Source: Ganoderma boninense (taxonomy: Eukaryota; Basidiomycota; Agaricomycetes; Polyporales; Polyporaceae). From it: 64,000 nt of DNA. The first letter of the stretch is position 1, and every line of letters begins with the position of its first letter. Positions 1 to 9,772 of the stretch are shown piece after piece. The stretch covers positions 248,001 through 312,000 of the forward strand of contig CM035310.1 in NCBI GenBank assembly GCA_002900995.3, given 5' to 3'. Under the pieces are notes generated by a model. It was not told the DNA's origin and did no database searches. It was given only the letters and a program-made list of their open reading frames with translations. Both the position numbers and the translations under genes were made by a program.

Positions 1-1462
1 CGGTGCAGCTCCTGATTCTGTACCACCGATTGTCCAGCCCGTGTCGGACGCGCCGCCCTCGTTATTCTTACCACCGCCGGAGGACGGACCTCGACATGAC
101 TCAGAAGCCCCGACCGACCATCATTCTTCCCCCGCACCTCAAGAACTTGAACTTGAACGCGAGCGTGAACTAGAGTCCAAGGAGCCGCCGCCCCCAGCGA
201 AGGTTAAGCTCTCGCTAAAGGACTTCGCGCTCCGGAAGAAGAAGCAGCGCGAGGAGCAGAAGGAGCGGGAGAAGGAGGTGCAGGATAAGGAGTCGGTGTC
301 GCCGCGCGTACCGATGACAAGTCCGCTGCTTGAGCCGGATACGCCCGCGATTGCGACAGTGGCTGCCACCGAGCCGCAGTCGCCGAATCCTGAGGGCCTG
401 GGCATCACGCTTCGGAATTTGGACGAGGACGTGAAGATGGCGGAGGCGGACGAGGACAAGGGACTCGAGGCGCAGGTGCCTTTCACAGAGGATGCGAGGG
501 AGCCAGGCGAACAAGGACAGCCACCCGCGGAGACTATCAATGGCATACGTGACGCCTGTGTGCCGGACGGTGTGGATAACACGTTGCCCGTCGAGGAGCT
601 GTCTCCGCCCCCGATGTCTCCTGTCGTGAAGGATGCGGCATCCGACTACGTCGCTCCCGTACCGAATGGACATTCGACATATTCTTCGACCCGGCGGTCG
701 CCGACCCCGGACCGGTTCTTCTACGGTCGGAGGAAGGTTGAGTCGACATGGGACGATGACAGGAGGTATCGTTCGCCTAGTCCCGACCACAGCCGGAGGC
801 GTCGCAGTCCGAGTTTCGAGAGGCGACGCCGCACACCAAGCGAGGAGTTCGAGGACCGCCACAGCTATAGGCGAGGCGACTCCATCCAGGCCAAGGTCGA
901 GCTCCTCGATAGCTTCGTGCCCAATGGGCTCGTCGCTCCCGTCCGCGATCTGTCCCCCCTCAATGCCTATCCCGTTCCGCGCTCCCCGAGCCCCGTTACA
1001 CCTCCTCGCCTTAACTCTCCGACGAAGATGTCCTTCTCGCCGCCGCCTCGGAATTCCATCCCGCCACCACAGGCTCAACCCCAGCCTCAGTCTTCGCAAG
1101 AGGACGGCGAGATCTTCAGCCCACCCCCACCCAAAGCTCCGCCTCTCGCGCCGCGCTCGCACACGCCGCCCACTCACCCGCGTTCATTCTACACCGCACG
1201 CGGCGACATCTCGCCTACACGCCGATCACCCCCGCCTTCATCTGCACGTCGGCCGCTACATCCTACGCAGTACCCGCGTACTCAGGGCCCGCCCCGTCTC
1301 GCCCCCAGCGCTCCTCGCGCACTGCGGGAGGGCATCGGCTACGTCCCGTCGCCGTTATACGGCGGAGGCGGAGGCGTGCAGAACGCGCCGTACTTCGCTC
1401 CTCGGGGCCCGTCTGCAGACCGCGATCGCGACCGAGGCGGGACTGGGGCCGCGATCGGGTGA
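1..1462 (+). CDS. C-terminal part of a Pro/Ser-rich, possibly SET3-like nuclear protein (5' end outside window)
   Basis: The frame is open from the left edge (codons counted from base 2) and stops at TGA 1460-1462, so roughly 487 C-terminal residues are visible and the N-terminus lies outside. No ATG in the window needs to be the start. What is seen is low complexity: an acidic N-terminal part, then long Pro/Ser/Arg-rich stretches with repeated RSP and SPSP dipeptides, and a Gly-rich end. A basic block beginning KVKLSLKDFALRKKKQ lies near residue 65. From memory of the family, this block resembles the tail of basidiomycete Set3/MLL5-like PHD-SET regulators. No catalytic domain is visible, so the name is an inference. 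An unrelated disordered nuclear protein is the alternative. Confidence that this is real coding sequence is much higher than confidence in the name. Confidence 0.6.
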   Translation, partial: GAAPDSVPPIVQPVSDAPPSLFLPPPEDGPRHDSEAPTDHHSSPAPQELELERERELESKEPPPPAKVKLSLKDFALRKKKQREEQKEREKEVQDKESVSPRVPMTSPLLEPDTPAIATVAATEPQSPNPEGLGITLRNLDEDVKMAEADEDKGLEAQVPFTEDAREPGEQGQPPAETINGIRDACVPDGVDNTLPVEELSPPPMSPVVKDAASDYVAPVPNGHSTYSSTRRSPTPDRFFYGRRKVESTWDDDRRYRSPSPDHSRRRRSPSFERRRRTPSEEFEDRHSYRRGDSIQAKVELLDSFVPNGLVAPVRDLSPLNAYPVPRSPSPVTPPRLNSPTKMSFSPPPRNSIPPPQAQPQPQSSQEDGEIFSPPPPKAPPLAPRSHTPPTHPRSFYTARGDISPTRRSPPPSSARRPLHPTQYPRTQGPPRLAPSAPRALREGIGYVPSPLYGGGGGVQNAPYFAPRGPSADRDRDRGGTGAAIG

Positions 1463-2033
1463 CAGCGAGAGAGCGTGGATCCCGGGCCATCGAGGGGGCG
1501 AGGGAGGGGACGTGGGGGAGGTGAGCGTACGTAGTTTATCAATCGTGTAGCATATCTCGTGCGTACTTGCAGACTGGATTCTTGTCGCGTCCGCGCCTTT
1601 CTTTCGACTTCGAACTTAGTACTATGTTTGCCCTTCGCTTGCGATCGCCGCCGCGGTGAGACACTTGTGCACCGTATCCAATTCCTGTGCCGGCGACGCC
1701 TTTTAATCACCCTTCATATGTTTCGCGACTGTGCCCATTGCTGTTTGGGAATGTTTGTGCCTTCGTCTTGTGTTTATTGAGTATGATATTGTGCCGCGCT
1801 AGCCATAGTACGTGAAGAGCGATGTCGTAGTCCACAGCAGCAACTTGTAGCTCATATTAGATACTAGTATAATCAATGCCTACGTTCTTGATTCACTCTC
1901 TAACAAGTCTTTTGTTGTTGCTCATGCACACCTTCACCTTTCAGAGGCGACATGTGTGCCAGTGGGCCGCATCATTATAGGGAAGCAAACTTGCCTGAGT
2001 TAGGGTTAGACCTAGGTTACTGCTACATGACAG
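1463..2033. other. 3' flank / intergenic, no gene seen
   Basis: No credible ORF. AT content rises as in a 3' UTR and terminator. A short telomere-like stretch (ttagggttaga, about 2000-2010) lies about 25 bp before the copia LTR. Confidence 0.5.
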
Positions 2034-2419
2034 TGTTGGAGAATGGAGGCGGAGGAGTCGGGCAAGCGGGAGCACGAGGCCGATGACGACGCGTCTTGGC
2101 TCGTGGTGTCCCGGTGGATACAGTCTTGTTGCAAGTACGTTGGCTCCGGTTTCTTACTTGTTCGTCCTCGATTGTCTTGTTCGTGTCTCGCACATCTTAT
2201 GGCTTGCACGTCTTGTTTGTTCTGTGTACTTATAGCAGGTTAGATTACTCTGCTCACCTCAGTCCCGCGTACCGCGCATAGACTGAGGTGAGCATCTCCA
2301 CAACTACTCTAGACTTCGTTCCGATTATTGACTGTACTCTTAGATTGTATTCCTATAGGTACATATCAATGGTATATTAGTCCCGCGTACCGCGCATAGA
2401 CTGAGATTGTATTCCTATA
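2034..2419 (+). repeat. 5' LTR of the outer copia element
   Basis: Begins TGTTGGA, as many copia LTRs do, and ends directly before the primer binding site. It contains an internal partial duplication: agtcccgcgtaccgcgcata occurs at 2260 and again at 2379, and gattgtattcctatagg at 2343 and 2405. The 3' partner LTR is lost, so the exact right border is inferred from the primer site. It does not end in the usual CA. Confidence 0.65.
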
Positions 2420-2431
2420 GGTTATGAGCCC
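2420..2431 (+). other. Copia primer binding site, half-tRNA(iMet) type
   Basis: GGTTATGAGCCC is the complement of the anticodon-arm segment GGGCTCATAACC expected in initiator tRNA-Met. Priming from an internal tRNA-iMet fragment is known for Drosophila copia and Ty5. It sits immediately after the LTR, where a primer site belongs. Confidence 0.6.
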
Positions 2432-2495
2432 TGCCTTCTAGGCGGACTCCCTGTACGAACGCTTAAACGACACCATCCTCGCATCTTCCCACACT

Positions 2496-3350
2496 ATGTC
2501 CATCAAGCTCGGTGACGATCACGTCCGCGTACCGAAGCTCGACGTCGGCGGCGCCAACTGGGTGCTCTACAAGGAGCGACTTACCTGGGCGGCGGACGCG
2601 AAGGGTCTCGCGGGCCATCTCGACTGTACGTCCGTCATGCCTGTCGCACCGCCTATGGCGGGGGGAAACGCCGCGGATCAGGCGGTAGGCGCAGCTGCAG
2701 GTGCGGCTGTCGCTGCCGCTGATGCCGGAGAGGACGCAGACGACGACGCTGCTGCCGGAGGAGCCGGTGGTGGTGGAGCGGGCGGTGCGGTCCTCGTTGG
2801 TGGAAACCCGGGTGCTGGCGCGGTGCCGGACCCTGCGCAGGTCGCGTACCAGGCCGAGCTGGTGACCTGGAAGAAGAACGAGGCAATCGTGAAGCAGCTC
2901 ATCGCGAGCACGATCCCGGACTCACTTTTCATGAAGATCCGCGCCAGAGGGACTGCGCGCGAGATCTGGTTGGCGCTGGCCGTGGAGTTTGAGCGCCGTT
3001 CGCGCATGATCTCGCTGGACTTGCGCCGGAGGCTCCAGGAGCAACGCTGCGGGGAAAAGGCGGACGTTAGAGCTCACTTCACGAAGCTCCGGACGATGTA
3101 CGAGGACCTCGCTGCGATGGGCCACACCCCCGAGGACGACGACTTGTACGCGATCATCCTTGGCTCCATGCCGACCTCCTTCGAATCCTACATCTCTTCC
3201 CTCACCGCTACGTCGACCGTCACCGGCAACATCTTGACGCCGGAGCAGCTGATGGCCGCTCTCACGGACGAGTACGATCGCCGCGCCTTGCGTTCCAAGC
3301 CAGGACGTTCGGGTGGCGAGTCTGGAGACGTCGCGTTGTCAGCAAACGAC
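2496..3350 (+). pseudogene. Copia gag, 5' portion (split from its zinc knuckle by an insertion)
   Basis: Starts at ATG 2496, 76 bp after the LTR. The protein has the UBN2/copia gag layout: MSIKLGDDHVRVPKLDVGGANW at the start (the motif ending in NW is typical), an Ala/Gly-rich loop around residues 60-110, then a helical capsid-like region. The genuine frame ends at the target site 3350-3355. The 21 codons after that (to 3413) are read into the inserted element and are not gag. The frame resumes at 5042-5046 after the insertion, so before it the gag-pol frame was continuous. Confidence 0.85.
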
Positions 3351-3355
3351 AAAGG
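3351..3355 (+). repeat. Target-site duplication AAAGG (left copy; right copy 5042-5046)
   Basis: The same five bases flank the inserted LTR element on both sides, the size expected for Ty1/copia integration. They prove that the 3356-5041 block is one insertion into the gag reading frame. Confidence 0.9.
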
Positions 3356-3626
3356 TGTAGAAAATCGAGGGCGCTTGGAGCGCACGAGAGAGAGGAGCAG
3401 GACGAAGCAATGAGATTCGCGTTTGGCCGTGCAAACGCGTGCCGAACAACGTAGATACAAGTCTGCTTAAATACACGAATATGAGGTCCATTATATGAAA
3501 TAAGCGGGGGCGCGGGTATCCGACGGGAGGCGGGATGGAGGTAGCGGGATGGGGGCGGGCAGAGGCGGAGCAGGTGCACGCGCGAGCTCGCCCGACGCGT
3601 CGTACGGAAGACGCCGGAATCCAACA
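3356..3626 (-). repeat. 3' LTR of the gag-only element
   Basis: 271 bp, reads as identical to the copy at 4771-5041. Termini TG...CA on the minus strand. Confidence 0.93.
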
Positions 3627-3756
3627 CATCCCCTCGAGCGAGCGCGGGGTAAAAGCGAAGCAGCGGGAATGTAAACAAGTGGGAGGGGGCAACAAGACAA
3701 TGAGGATGACATAAAAGAAACATACGAGAGCAGGATACATCCCCTGAAGCAGACAA

Positions 3757-4614
3757 CTACCAAGCGACATCCTCCTCCACAATTGGGCCCTTGATAAGCC
3801 TGTTCTTCGGCACAACGGCGGCGGTGAACGCGTACGCCATGTGGGCTTCATCGGGCTCGTCCTTGAGCTGGGGGCAGTCACGCTGATAGTGACCCTTCTT
3901 CGAACACTTGAAGCAGGTGATGCGCTCGAGCGGAGTGCGCGGCTTCATGGTGGCAGCGAGGGCGGTGTCGTAGGAAGTACCGGGGGCGGAAGCGAGAGAG
4001 AGCTGGTGGGACTCCTCGTTAAGGAGACGGGTGATGACGTAGTCGAGAGTGAGGTCGCTGGGTGGAGTTGAGTCGAGGTTGACGACGAGCTGGGAATACG
4101 AGTCGGGGAGGCCATTCGTGAGAGCGAGGATGCGGTCTTCATCGTCAATCGAAGCACCAATCTCCTGGAGGCGGAGCGCGGCGCGGCGGACGTCGGCGAT
4201 GTACGAGGTCATGGACTGGTCGGGGCGCTTGGACATACGCCAGAGCGCGCGGCGATGGGCGAGACGGGTTCCGAAACCGCGGGCGAGGTGGACACGGCGA
4301 AGCTCGGACCATACCTCGTGGGCGTCCGTGGACTGGACGTGAGCGTACTGGGTTGGCTCAATGTTGAGGATGAGCTCGGCACGGGCCTCAGCGATTTTGG
4401 CGCGCCAGGAACGGACGGCCTTCGTGTTGTCAGAGCCGTTGGGACGGGTGTCGGTAGCGGGGGCGGAGGTCACCTCCCACAGGCCCTTGCGGGTGAGGAG
4501 AGCCTCGATGCCGACGACCCACTCGGCGTAGTTGTCGTCGTTGAGCCGGGCGATCGAGGATGGGGACATAGCGTCGGATACGAGGGTGCGGGGACGGGAA
4601 CGGAGCGGGGACAC
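3757..4614 (-). CDS. Gag polyprotein of the gag-only LTR element
   Basis: 285 residues, uninterrupted. The N-terminal part carries the copia gag signature (LNDDNYAEWVVGIEALLTRKG, around residue 24, then the VWSELRRVH and YIADVRRAALRLQEIG helices typical of UBN2-type gag). Near residue 235 there is a CCHC zinc knuckle, CFKCSKKGHYQRDC, that would bind RNA. The product should form virus-like particles that package the element's own RNA. The protein ends shortly after the knuckle and no protease DSGA motif follows, so this is a stand-alone gag and not a truncated gag-pol. It differs from the gag of the host copia element. Confidence 0.92.
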   Translation of the reverse strand: MSPLRSRPRTLVSDAMSPSSIARLNDDNYAEWVVGIEALLTRKGLWEVTSAPATDTRPNGSDNTKAVRSWRAKIAEARAELILNIEPTQYAHVQSTDAHEVWSELRRVHLARGFGTRLAHRRALWRMSKRPDQSMTSYIADVRRAALRLQEIGASIDDEDRILALTNGLPDSYSQLVVNLDSTPPSDLTLDYVITRLLNEESHQLSLASAPGTSYDTALAATMKPRTPLERITCFKCSKKGHYQRDCPQLKDEPDEAHMAYAFTAAVVPKNRLIKGPIVEEDVAW

Positions 4615-4770
4615 GGAACGGGGCGGTGCGGTCGCGGTACGGGGTCGTCGTCGTCGGGTACGGGGTCACGGTCGTCGTCGTGGCTGGATCGTCGGGTCGT
4701 CGGGTCGTCGAGTGGCTTCGGCCCCACTAGGCAGTGCCGCGAATTAACCTTCGGGCAAGGTACGCGTTTG

Positions 4771-5041
4771 TGTAGAAAATCGAGGGCGCTTGGAGCGCAC
4801 GAGAGAGAGGAGCAGGACGAAGCAATGAGATTCGCGTTTGGCCGTGCAAACGCGTGCCGAACAACGTAGATACAAGTCTGCTTAAATACACGAATATGAG
4901 GTCCATTATATGAAATAAGCGGGGGCGCGGGTATCCGACGGGAGGCGGGATGGAGGTAGCGGGATGGGGGCGGGCAGAGGCGGAGCAGGTGCACGCGCGA
5001 GCTCGCCCGACGCGTCGTACGGAAGACGCCGGAATCCAACA
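4771..5041 (-). repeat. 5' LTR of the gag-only element
   Basis: 271 bp, direct repeat of 3356-3626, no differences seen on reading. Confidence 0.93.
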
Positions 5042-7420
5042 AAAGGAAAGGAGAAAGGGAAGAAAGCCGTCAAGTGCTTTAACTGCGGGAAGCTCGGGCA
5101 CTACAAGTCGGAGTGCTGGGCGGCCGGCGGCGGCAAGGAGGGCCAGGGTCCGAAGGATAAGCCGAAGGACAAGGCCTCGAAGGCGTCCGAGAAGGACAAG
5201 GACGAAGCGTGGTTCGCGCATATCGCGTCCGAGTCTGACGCCGAGTCTATCCCCGATTTCGAGACCGTCTCGGACATCGACTCTGTCCCCGAGCTCCAGA
5301 CCGTCCCCGACTCATCCGAGGGCGACGACGATGCCAGCAGCAACATCGAGGACGAGGACTTCACCGGCCAGCCAGGCGCGATGCTCGCAGGAAACTCTCC
5401 CGGCGAAGACGAAGAGATCATCTTCGACTCGGGCGCAACCAGTCACATGTCCCCCCACCTACACCACTTTGTCAGCTACCGCCCTATCCCCCCCAAGCCC
5501 ATCCACGCTGCCGATAACCACACGTTCCGTGGTGTTGGCCGCGGCGACATGTGGATTACTGTCCCCGCCAATGAGGACGGTACAGAGACCGCCCGCGTAC
5601 TTCTCCGAAACGTCCTGCACGCACCTTCCATGGATGTCACGCTCGTGTCCATTGGGCGCATTGTGTGGTCGGGGTCCACGGTCAAATTTCAATCCAAGCA
5701 ATGCCGGGTCTTGAACGCGACAAGCGATGTCGTTGCCTGCATTCCTCTTGTACGGGGCCTGTACCGAACGAAGATGCGTCGCGGCGAGGCCGCCATGCCG
5801 ACGCGTGAGGGGGAGGATGGGGAACCGACGGAGATGCGCGCGATCACGCTTGATGAAGCGCACCGGATGCTGGGTCACATCTCCTACGCCGCGGCGCGCG
5901 ATGCGATCACGAGGGGCCTGGTAAAGGGGGTCAGCCTGATCCCTGGCAGCAAACCGACAGTCTGCGATGCATGCGAGGCTGGGAAGATGTCGCGGAAGCC
6001 GATCGCAAAGGAACGCGTACGGCCCCGCGCTGCCGCTGTAGGTGACGAGGTTCACTCTGACCTCTGGGGTGCTGCACGCACCGAGACTCTTGGACGTCGC
6101 CTCTACAACTCCCTATTCATCGATGATCATAGCCATCACACCATCGTCCACCTCCAGCGTGCTAAGTTCGAGACATTTGACTCTTACAAGAAGGTCGAGG
6201 CCTTCTACCGCACGCAGAAGGGCGTCCAGATCAAGTGTCTCCACACCGATCGCGGCGGCGAGTACCTCTCGCAGGAGTTCTCCGACCACCTTGCAGCGAA
6301 CGGCACGGTCCGGAAACTCACGGTGCACGATACACTGGAGTACAACGGTGTTGGCGAGCGCGCAAACCGCACTCACTTCGAGAAGGTGCGCGCGATGCTG
6401 CACGACAGCGGCCTGCCCAAGGCGCTGTGGGGCGAAGCCCTCACCTATGCGGTCTACACAAAGAACCGCACACCGACGCGCGCCCTCGACGGCAAGACAC
6501 CGCACGAGGTGTTCTGGGGCTCGAAGCCCGACATCTCGCACCTTCATCCCTGGGGCTGCGAGGTCCGTGTCCACACCCCTGGTGGCTCGAAGCTCGCAGA
6601 CCGCGCTCGGATCGCACGCTGGGTGGGCTGGGACGAAGCCTCGGACGCACATCGCATCTACTGGCCAGACCGCCGTATCGTCACGGTTGAACGCAGCGTC
6701 TGTTTCAATGTCGTTGACGCCGACATCGTGGTGCCGCTTGAGGGGGAGAGGGACAACGCAGGAGCTAGAACAGACACTTACCTGGACAAGCGTGCCCCCA
6801 CGCCGTCGTTGCAACCTGTCCCTGATGCCTCGATTGACGAACCCCCTCCACTTGAACTCGAGTCCCCCACCATTCCTTCCTCCCAGCCACCCGTCGACGA
6901 GAAGCCTATTGAGGCTGAGACCGTTCCCGAGGCCGTGTCCGAGAGGCCCAAGCGTGTCCGAAAGGAGTCGGAGTACGTGAAGAGGTTGAGGAGCGGCGAG
7001 GGGAGTGTGGGTGGAAGAAGAAGCGGACGGTTGCTGCCGAAAGGGATGCGAGAGGTGACTGAGAGCGCGAAGAAGACGACCGTCGAGGAGGTTGAGGACG
7101 AGGAGGGATACGTGCTGGTGTCAGAGGAGGAACGGGAGGACTGGGAGATGGTTGAGCTGGCAATGGCGACCGCGATGGGAGAAGCCGAATGCCTCGATCC
7201 GACGTACGCGGAGGCCAAGAAGCGGCCCGATTGGCCCAAGTGGCTGGCCGCCATTCAGGCGGAGCTCGACTCTCTCAAGGCGAACGGCACCTGGGAGCTC
7301 ATCGCTCGTCCCACCGACGGCAGCAACGTTGTCGACTCAAAGTGGGTCCTTCACGTCAAAAAGGACTCGGGCGGCGGCATCGACAAGTACAAAGCCCGGC
7401 TCGTCGCTCGGGGTTTCACT
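5042..7420 (+). pseudogene. Copia gag C-terminus and pol (protease, integrase, start of RT), truncated
   Basis: The frame continues from the interrupted gag. In order: zinc knuckle CFNCGKLGHYKSEC; a Lys/Asp-rich linker; aspartic protease DSGATSH; GAG-pre-integrase and the HHCC zinc finger (HRMLGH, CDACEAGK); and the integrase core with HSDLWG, HTDRGGEY and the downstream YNGVGERANRT. After an acidic linker comes the start of the copia RT domain (WPKWLAAIQAELDSL, then VVDSKWVLHVK and YKARLVARGF). Coding similarity stops at about 7420; the last 13 codons of the open frame (to 7459) belong to subtelomeric sequence. The RT catalytic YVDD box and RNase H are absent. No stop codon was seen between the insertion and the break. 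Confidence 0.93.
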
Positions 7421-8310
7421 CTTAGGGTTATGGGAAGGTGCAAAGGGGATGGACCCTAGGGTCGAGATAAACCCTAGCCTAGGGTTTAAATTACTTTATA
7501 TAGCTACTACAAACTCTGACATACATTATTAACATAGTACTGATGACAATTCCGGCATGTGGAACATATTGAAAAGGACTTGGTAAATACTAGCCGCAGT
7601 GACACATGAATTGTGCACAGACACCTACAGCGGGTGGCACTCCAGGAAGGCCACGCGCAGTGAGGCGCTATGGGCGGCACTTCAGTCGTAGGAGATGGGG
7701 TGTGTGGTCGGGCTTCCAGGAGTACCACTCTGCGTAATGTGCACAGCACACTAATTATACCCCCTCACAAGCTTCACACAAAGGAACAACTGTGCTGACA
7801 AGCAACTATCCATTTTTGTGATCAAGAAATTTACGTCAACACGCAGTAAGCAGACGCAACAATACGCAGTACATCTCAAGCATGATAGAGGACATCTGCA
7901 CTAGAATCGCAAACAGCTACCGCGGCCACACAATCCGTCGTCTTCATCTGACTCCTGCTGGGAGACGTTGTCGACGACCGCAATGCTTGACATATACACG
8001 CTATTGAATGCAAAAGGTCAATGTGAGCAACATAAAAAACAGGACAAATGGGACGTACACAGGGAACGGCAACATAGGAAGCGACAGTATGGGCAAGGCA
8101 GGAAGGCCGGGAAGTGGGGAAAGTGGGCGGACGGGAGCAGGGCGGCGGGGTGGCAGCTGGCCAGACGTCAGATAGGCAGAGAGGACCACAAGAGATGACG
8201 TACCTGGCGCACTACAGCAGAAGGAGGAGCACGAATGGGCTCATTAATAGGGTGTAAAGTAGGGGGGGATTAGGGTTAGAGTGAGGTTCGGGTGAGATTT
8301 TTGGAGATTG

Positions 8311-8343
8311 TTGCGACATAGCGGGCGTACCGCTATGTCGCAA
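8311..8343. repeat. Perfect 14-bp inverted repeat (hairpin 1)
   Basis: TTGCGACATAGCGG, a 5-nt loop, then its exact complement. An imperfect second copy follows at 8382-8413. Confidence 0.8.
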
Positions 8344-8381
8344 AAAGAAAAAAGGGTCAGAGATTATCGGGAACAGGAAAG

Positions 8382-8413
8382 TTGCGACATAGCGGAGTGA
8401 CTGCTATGTCACA
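8382..8413. repeat. Second, imperfect copy of the subtelomeric hairpin
   Basis: The same 14-nt left arm TTGCGACATAGCGG, 71 bp after the first, a 5-nt loop, then a right arm (ctgctatgtcaca) with a few mismatches. Confidence 0.7.
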
Positions 8414-9128
8414 TATATGGGAGCAAGACTGCGTACCTGGCAAACTCGAATAACGGTGTGATAGCAAAAATGGCATTGGGCGTAGATGGTGACTGTGTAG
8501 AAAGGAAACTTAGTGAAGATGATAAGACAAAAGTGATGTGAATGCAGGTGGGATATGTAGTGAAGACAGGCATAAAGGAGGGTCGAACTGGGTGATGTCA
8601 ACAGCTTTTTAAATGAACTCATGAATTGTGTGTTATGGGAAGGTACAAAGGGGATGGACCCTAGGGTCGAGATAAACCCTACCCTAGGGTTTAAATCACT
8701 TAATATAGCTATTCTCGCGTCCTGACATATGGTAATAACACAGTAACATTTTCAATGCACATTGCAGGTGGAACGGAACAACTCCAAGGACCGACGTAGC
8801 TAAGTGCAAGACATGCACACAGAGCACCGCAGTAGGTGGCACTCCTGGAAGGCTGCACGCAGTGGGGCTGCACTACCGCAGGCAGTGCGGCACCCGAGTG
8901 TGCGGGCTATGCGGTCGGGCTTCCAGGAGCACCACTCTGAGTTCGAGTGTGCGTGCGCACGGCGGGTGTGTGCGGTCGGGCTTCCAGGAGTACTATCCTG
9001 AGTTCGGGTGTGCCTTCGCATCGCGGCTCTGTACTGACGGGCTTCTAGGAGGGCTACATAGCAGAAGAGGTTCCAAGAAATAATTACATTTTTATGGCAC
9101 ATCATCTACACAACTACAACGTACAAAC

Positions 9129-9146
9129 TTAGGGTTAGGGTTAGGG
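9129..9146. repeat. Short telomeric stretch, (TTAGGG)3
   Basis: Three perfect repeats at the presumed 3' end of the Penelope-like element. Confidence 0.85.
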
Positions 9147-9193
9147 AGGAGCGCGAACGCGAGCGAAGCGAGCGTGAGCGTGACTAAGGCGAA

Positions 9194-9263
9194 GCAGCCG
9201 ACAGGCGGTAGGGATCTTCCTACCGCAGCCTGTTTCGCCTTTATAGAGGCTCATCAGGGCTGC
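9194..9263 (-). ncRNA. Hammerhead ribozyme, type I topology, in the 3' part of the Penelope-like element
   Basis: On the minus strand every core element is present and correctly spaced. Stem I 5' arm GCAGCC (9263-9258); CTGATGA (9257-9251); stem II GCC/GGC closing an 8-nt loop; GAAA (9236-9233); stem III (5 bp ACAGG/CCTGT, a 3-nt bulge, 7 bp CGGTAGG/CCTACCG, 6-nt loop). Then comes the cleavage triplet GTC (cut expected between 9200 and 9199) and the stem I 3' arm GGCTGC (9199-9194), which pairs fully with the 5' arm. The first stem III pair is the required A-U. It lies on the same strand as the RT frame. Hammerheads in Penelope-like elements are established knowledge; self-cleavage of this one is inferred. 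Confidence 0.9.
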
Positions 9264-9671
9264 CATTAGTAATTCCGTGTCTATCCCGTATCCGACACGT
9301 GAGGAGGTGACTAAACCTCCGATCGGACATGGTCATCAACAATGACGGAATCCCGACGCCGTCGTCCGTTGCCGGACGGGCGGAGCAACTGCCGAGTTGC
9401 CGAAGGCAACGAGATCAGCAGTTCTGACTACTTCGGCCCGAGTCCACATCACCTGACCATCTGGCGCCTTCGCTCGGCGGTAGCCGAGCGCCCGTATCGC
9501 CAGTGGGTCATGTGATGAGTCACGTTCGCGACGCGCGTGTTCACGTGCCTCTTCTTGGGCACATGACGTAGCATGTGACTACCAGACCCCACGTGATACA
9601 ACACTCACCTGATGAGGCACGTGCTGATTAAGCGCCGTACCTCCTCAACGTACTTAGCGTTGGGGCGGGTA

Positions 9672-9713
9672 GGTTAGAGTTAGGGTTAGGGTTCGGGTTA
9701 GGGTTCGGGTTAG
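9672..9713. repeat. Degenerate telomeric stretch
   Basis: ggttaga/gttaggg/ttaggg/ttcggg units, six or so, within the 3' non-coding part of the Penelope-like element. Confidence 0.75.
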
Positions 9714-9772
9714 CTGAATAGTAGTCAGCAAGATTCACTGTAGGACGATTAAGTCCAGTGATGTACACGTAC

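Larger units (their letters stand above)
3356..5041 (-). mobile_element. Gag-only LTR element (TR-GAG type), 1686 bp, nested in copia
   Basis: Two 271-bp direct repeats (3356-3626 and 4771-5041), identical by eye, bound an internal region of about 1.1 kb that holds only a gag ORF on the minus strand. Read on that strand the LTRs start TGTTGGATTCC and end TTTTCTACA (TG...CA). A purine-rich GAGGGGATG precedes the 3' LTR. There is no protease, integrase or RT, so mobility must come from a partner element. Terminal-repeat retrotransposons with only a GAG domain have been described in plants as TR-GAG. Identical LTRs plus an intact TSD indicate a recent insertion. A solo LTR of the same family lies at 39235-40352. 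I could not identify the primer binding site. Confidence 0.92.
2034..7420 (+). mobile_element. Ty1/copia LTR retrotransposon, truncated in RT and carrying a nested insertion
   Basis: Order on the + strand: 5' LTR (2034-2419, starts TGTTGGA), primer binding site (2420-2431), gag-pol from 2496. The order gag, zinc knuckle, protease, integrase, reverse transcriptase is that of Ty1/copia. The element is interrupted at 3356-5041 by a gag-only LTR element and ends abruptly inside the RT region at about 7420, where TTAGGGTTA-containing subtelomeric sequence starts. RNase H, polypurine tract and 3' LTR are missing, so no target duplication can be read. The simplest reading is a chromosome break inside the element, later followed by subtelomeric sequence. 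Confidence 0.9.
7421..9128. repeat. Subtelomeric repeat region, two diverged units
   Basis: No gene seen. A segment starting gttatgggaaggt (7427) recurs at 8632, a spacing of 1205 bp; both copies continue with caaaggggatggaccctagg and a shared AT-rich stretch, then diverge. Within each copy, versions of tcgggcttccaggagtacca recur. Telomere-like stubs mark unit borders: ttagggtta at 7422, a degenerate stretch at 8268-8295, and (ttaggg)3 at 9129. Confidence 0.65.

Noticed and set aside
215..1177. Long antisense ORFs over the first gene
   Set aside because: Arg-rich shadows of a GC-rich low-complexity coding strand.
9602..9630. CTGATGA on the plus strand at 9602 as a second hammerhead core
   Set aside because: No GAAA, cleavage triplet or matching stems follow it.
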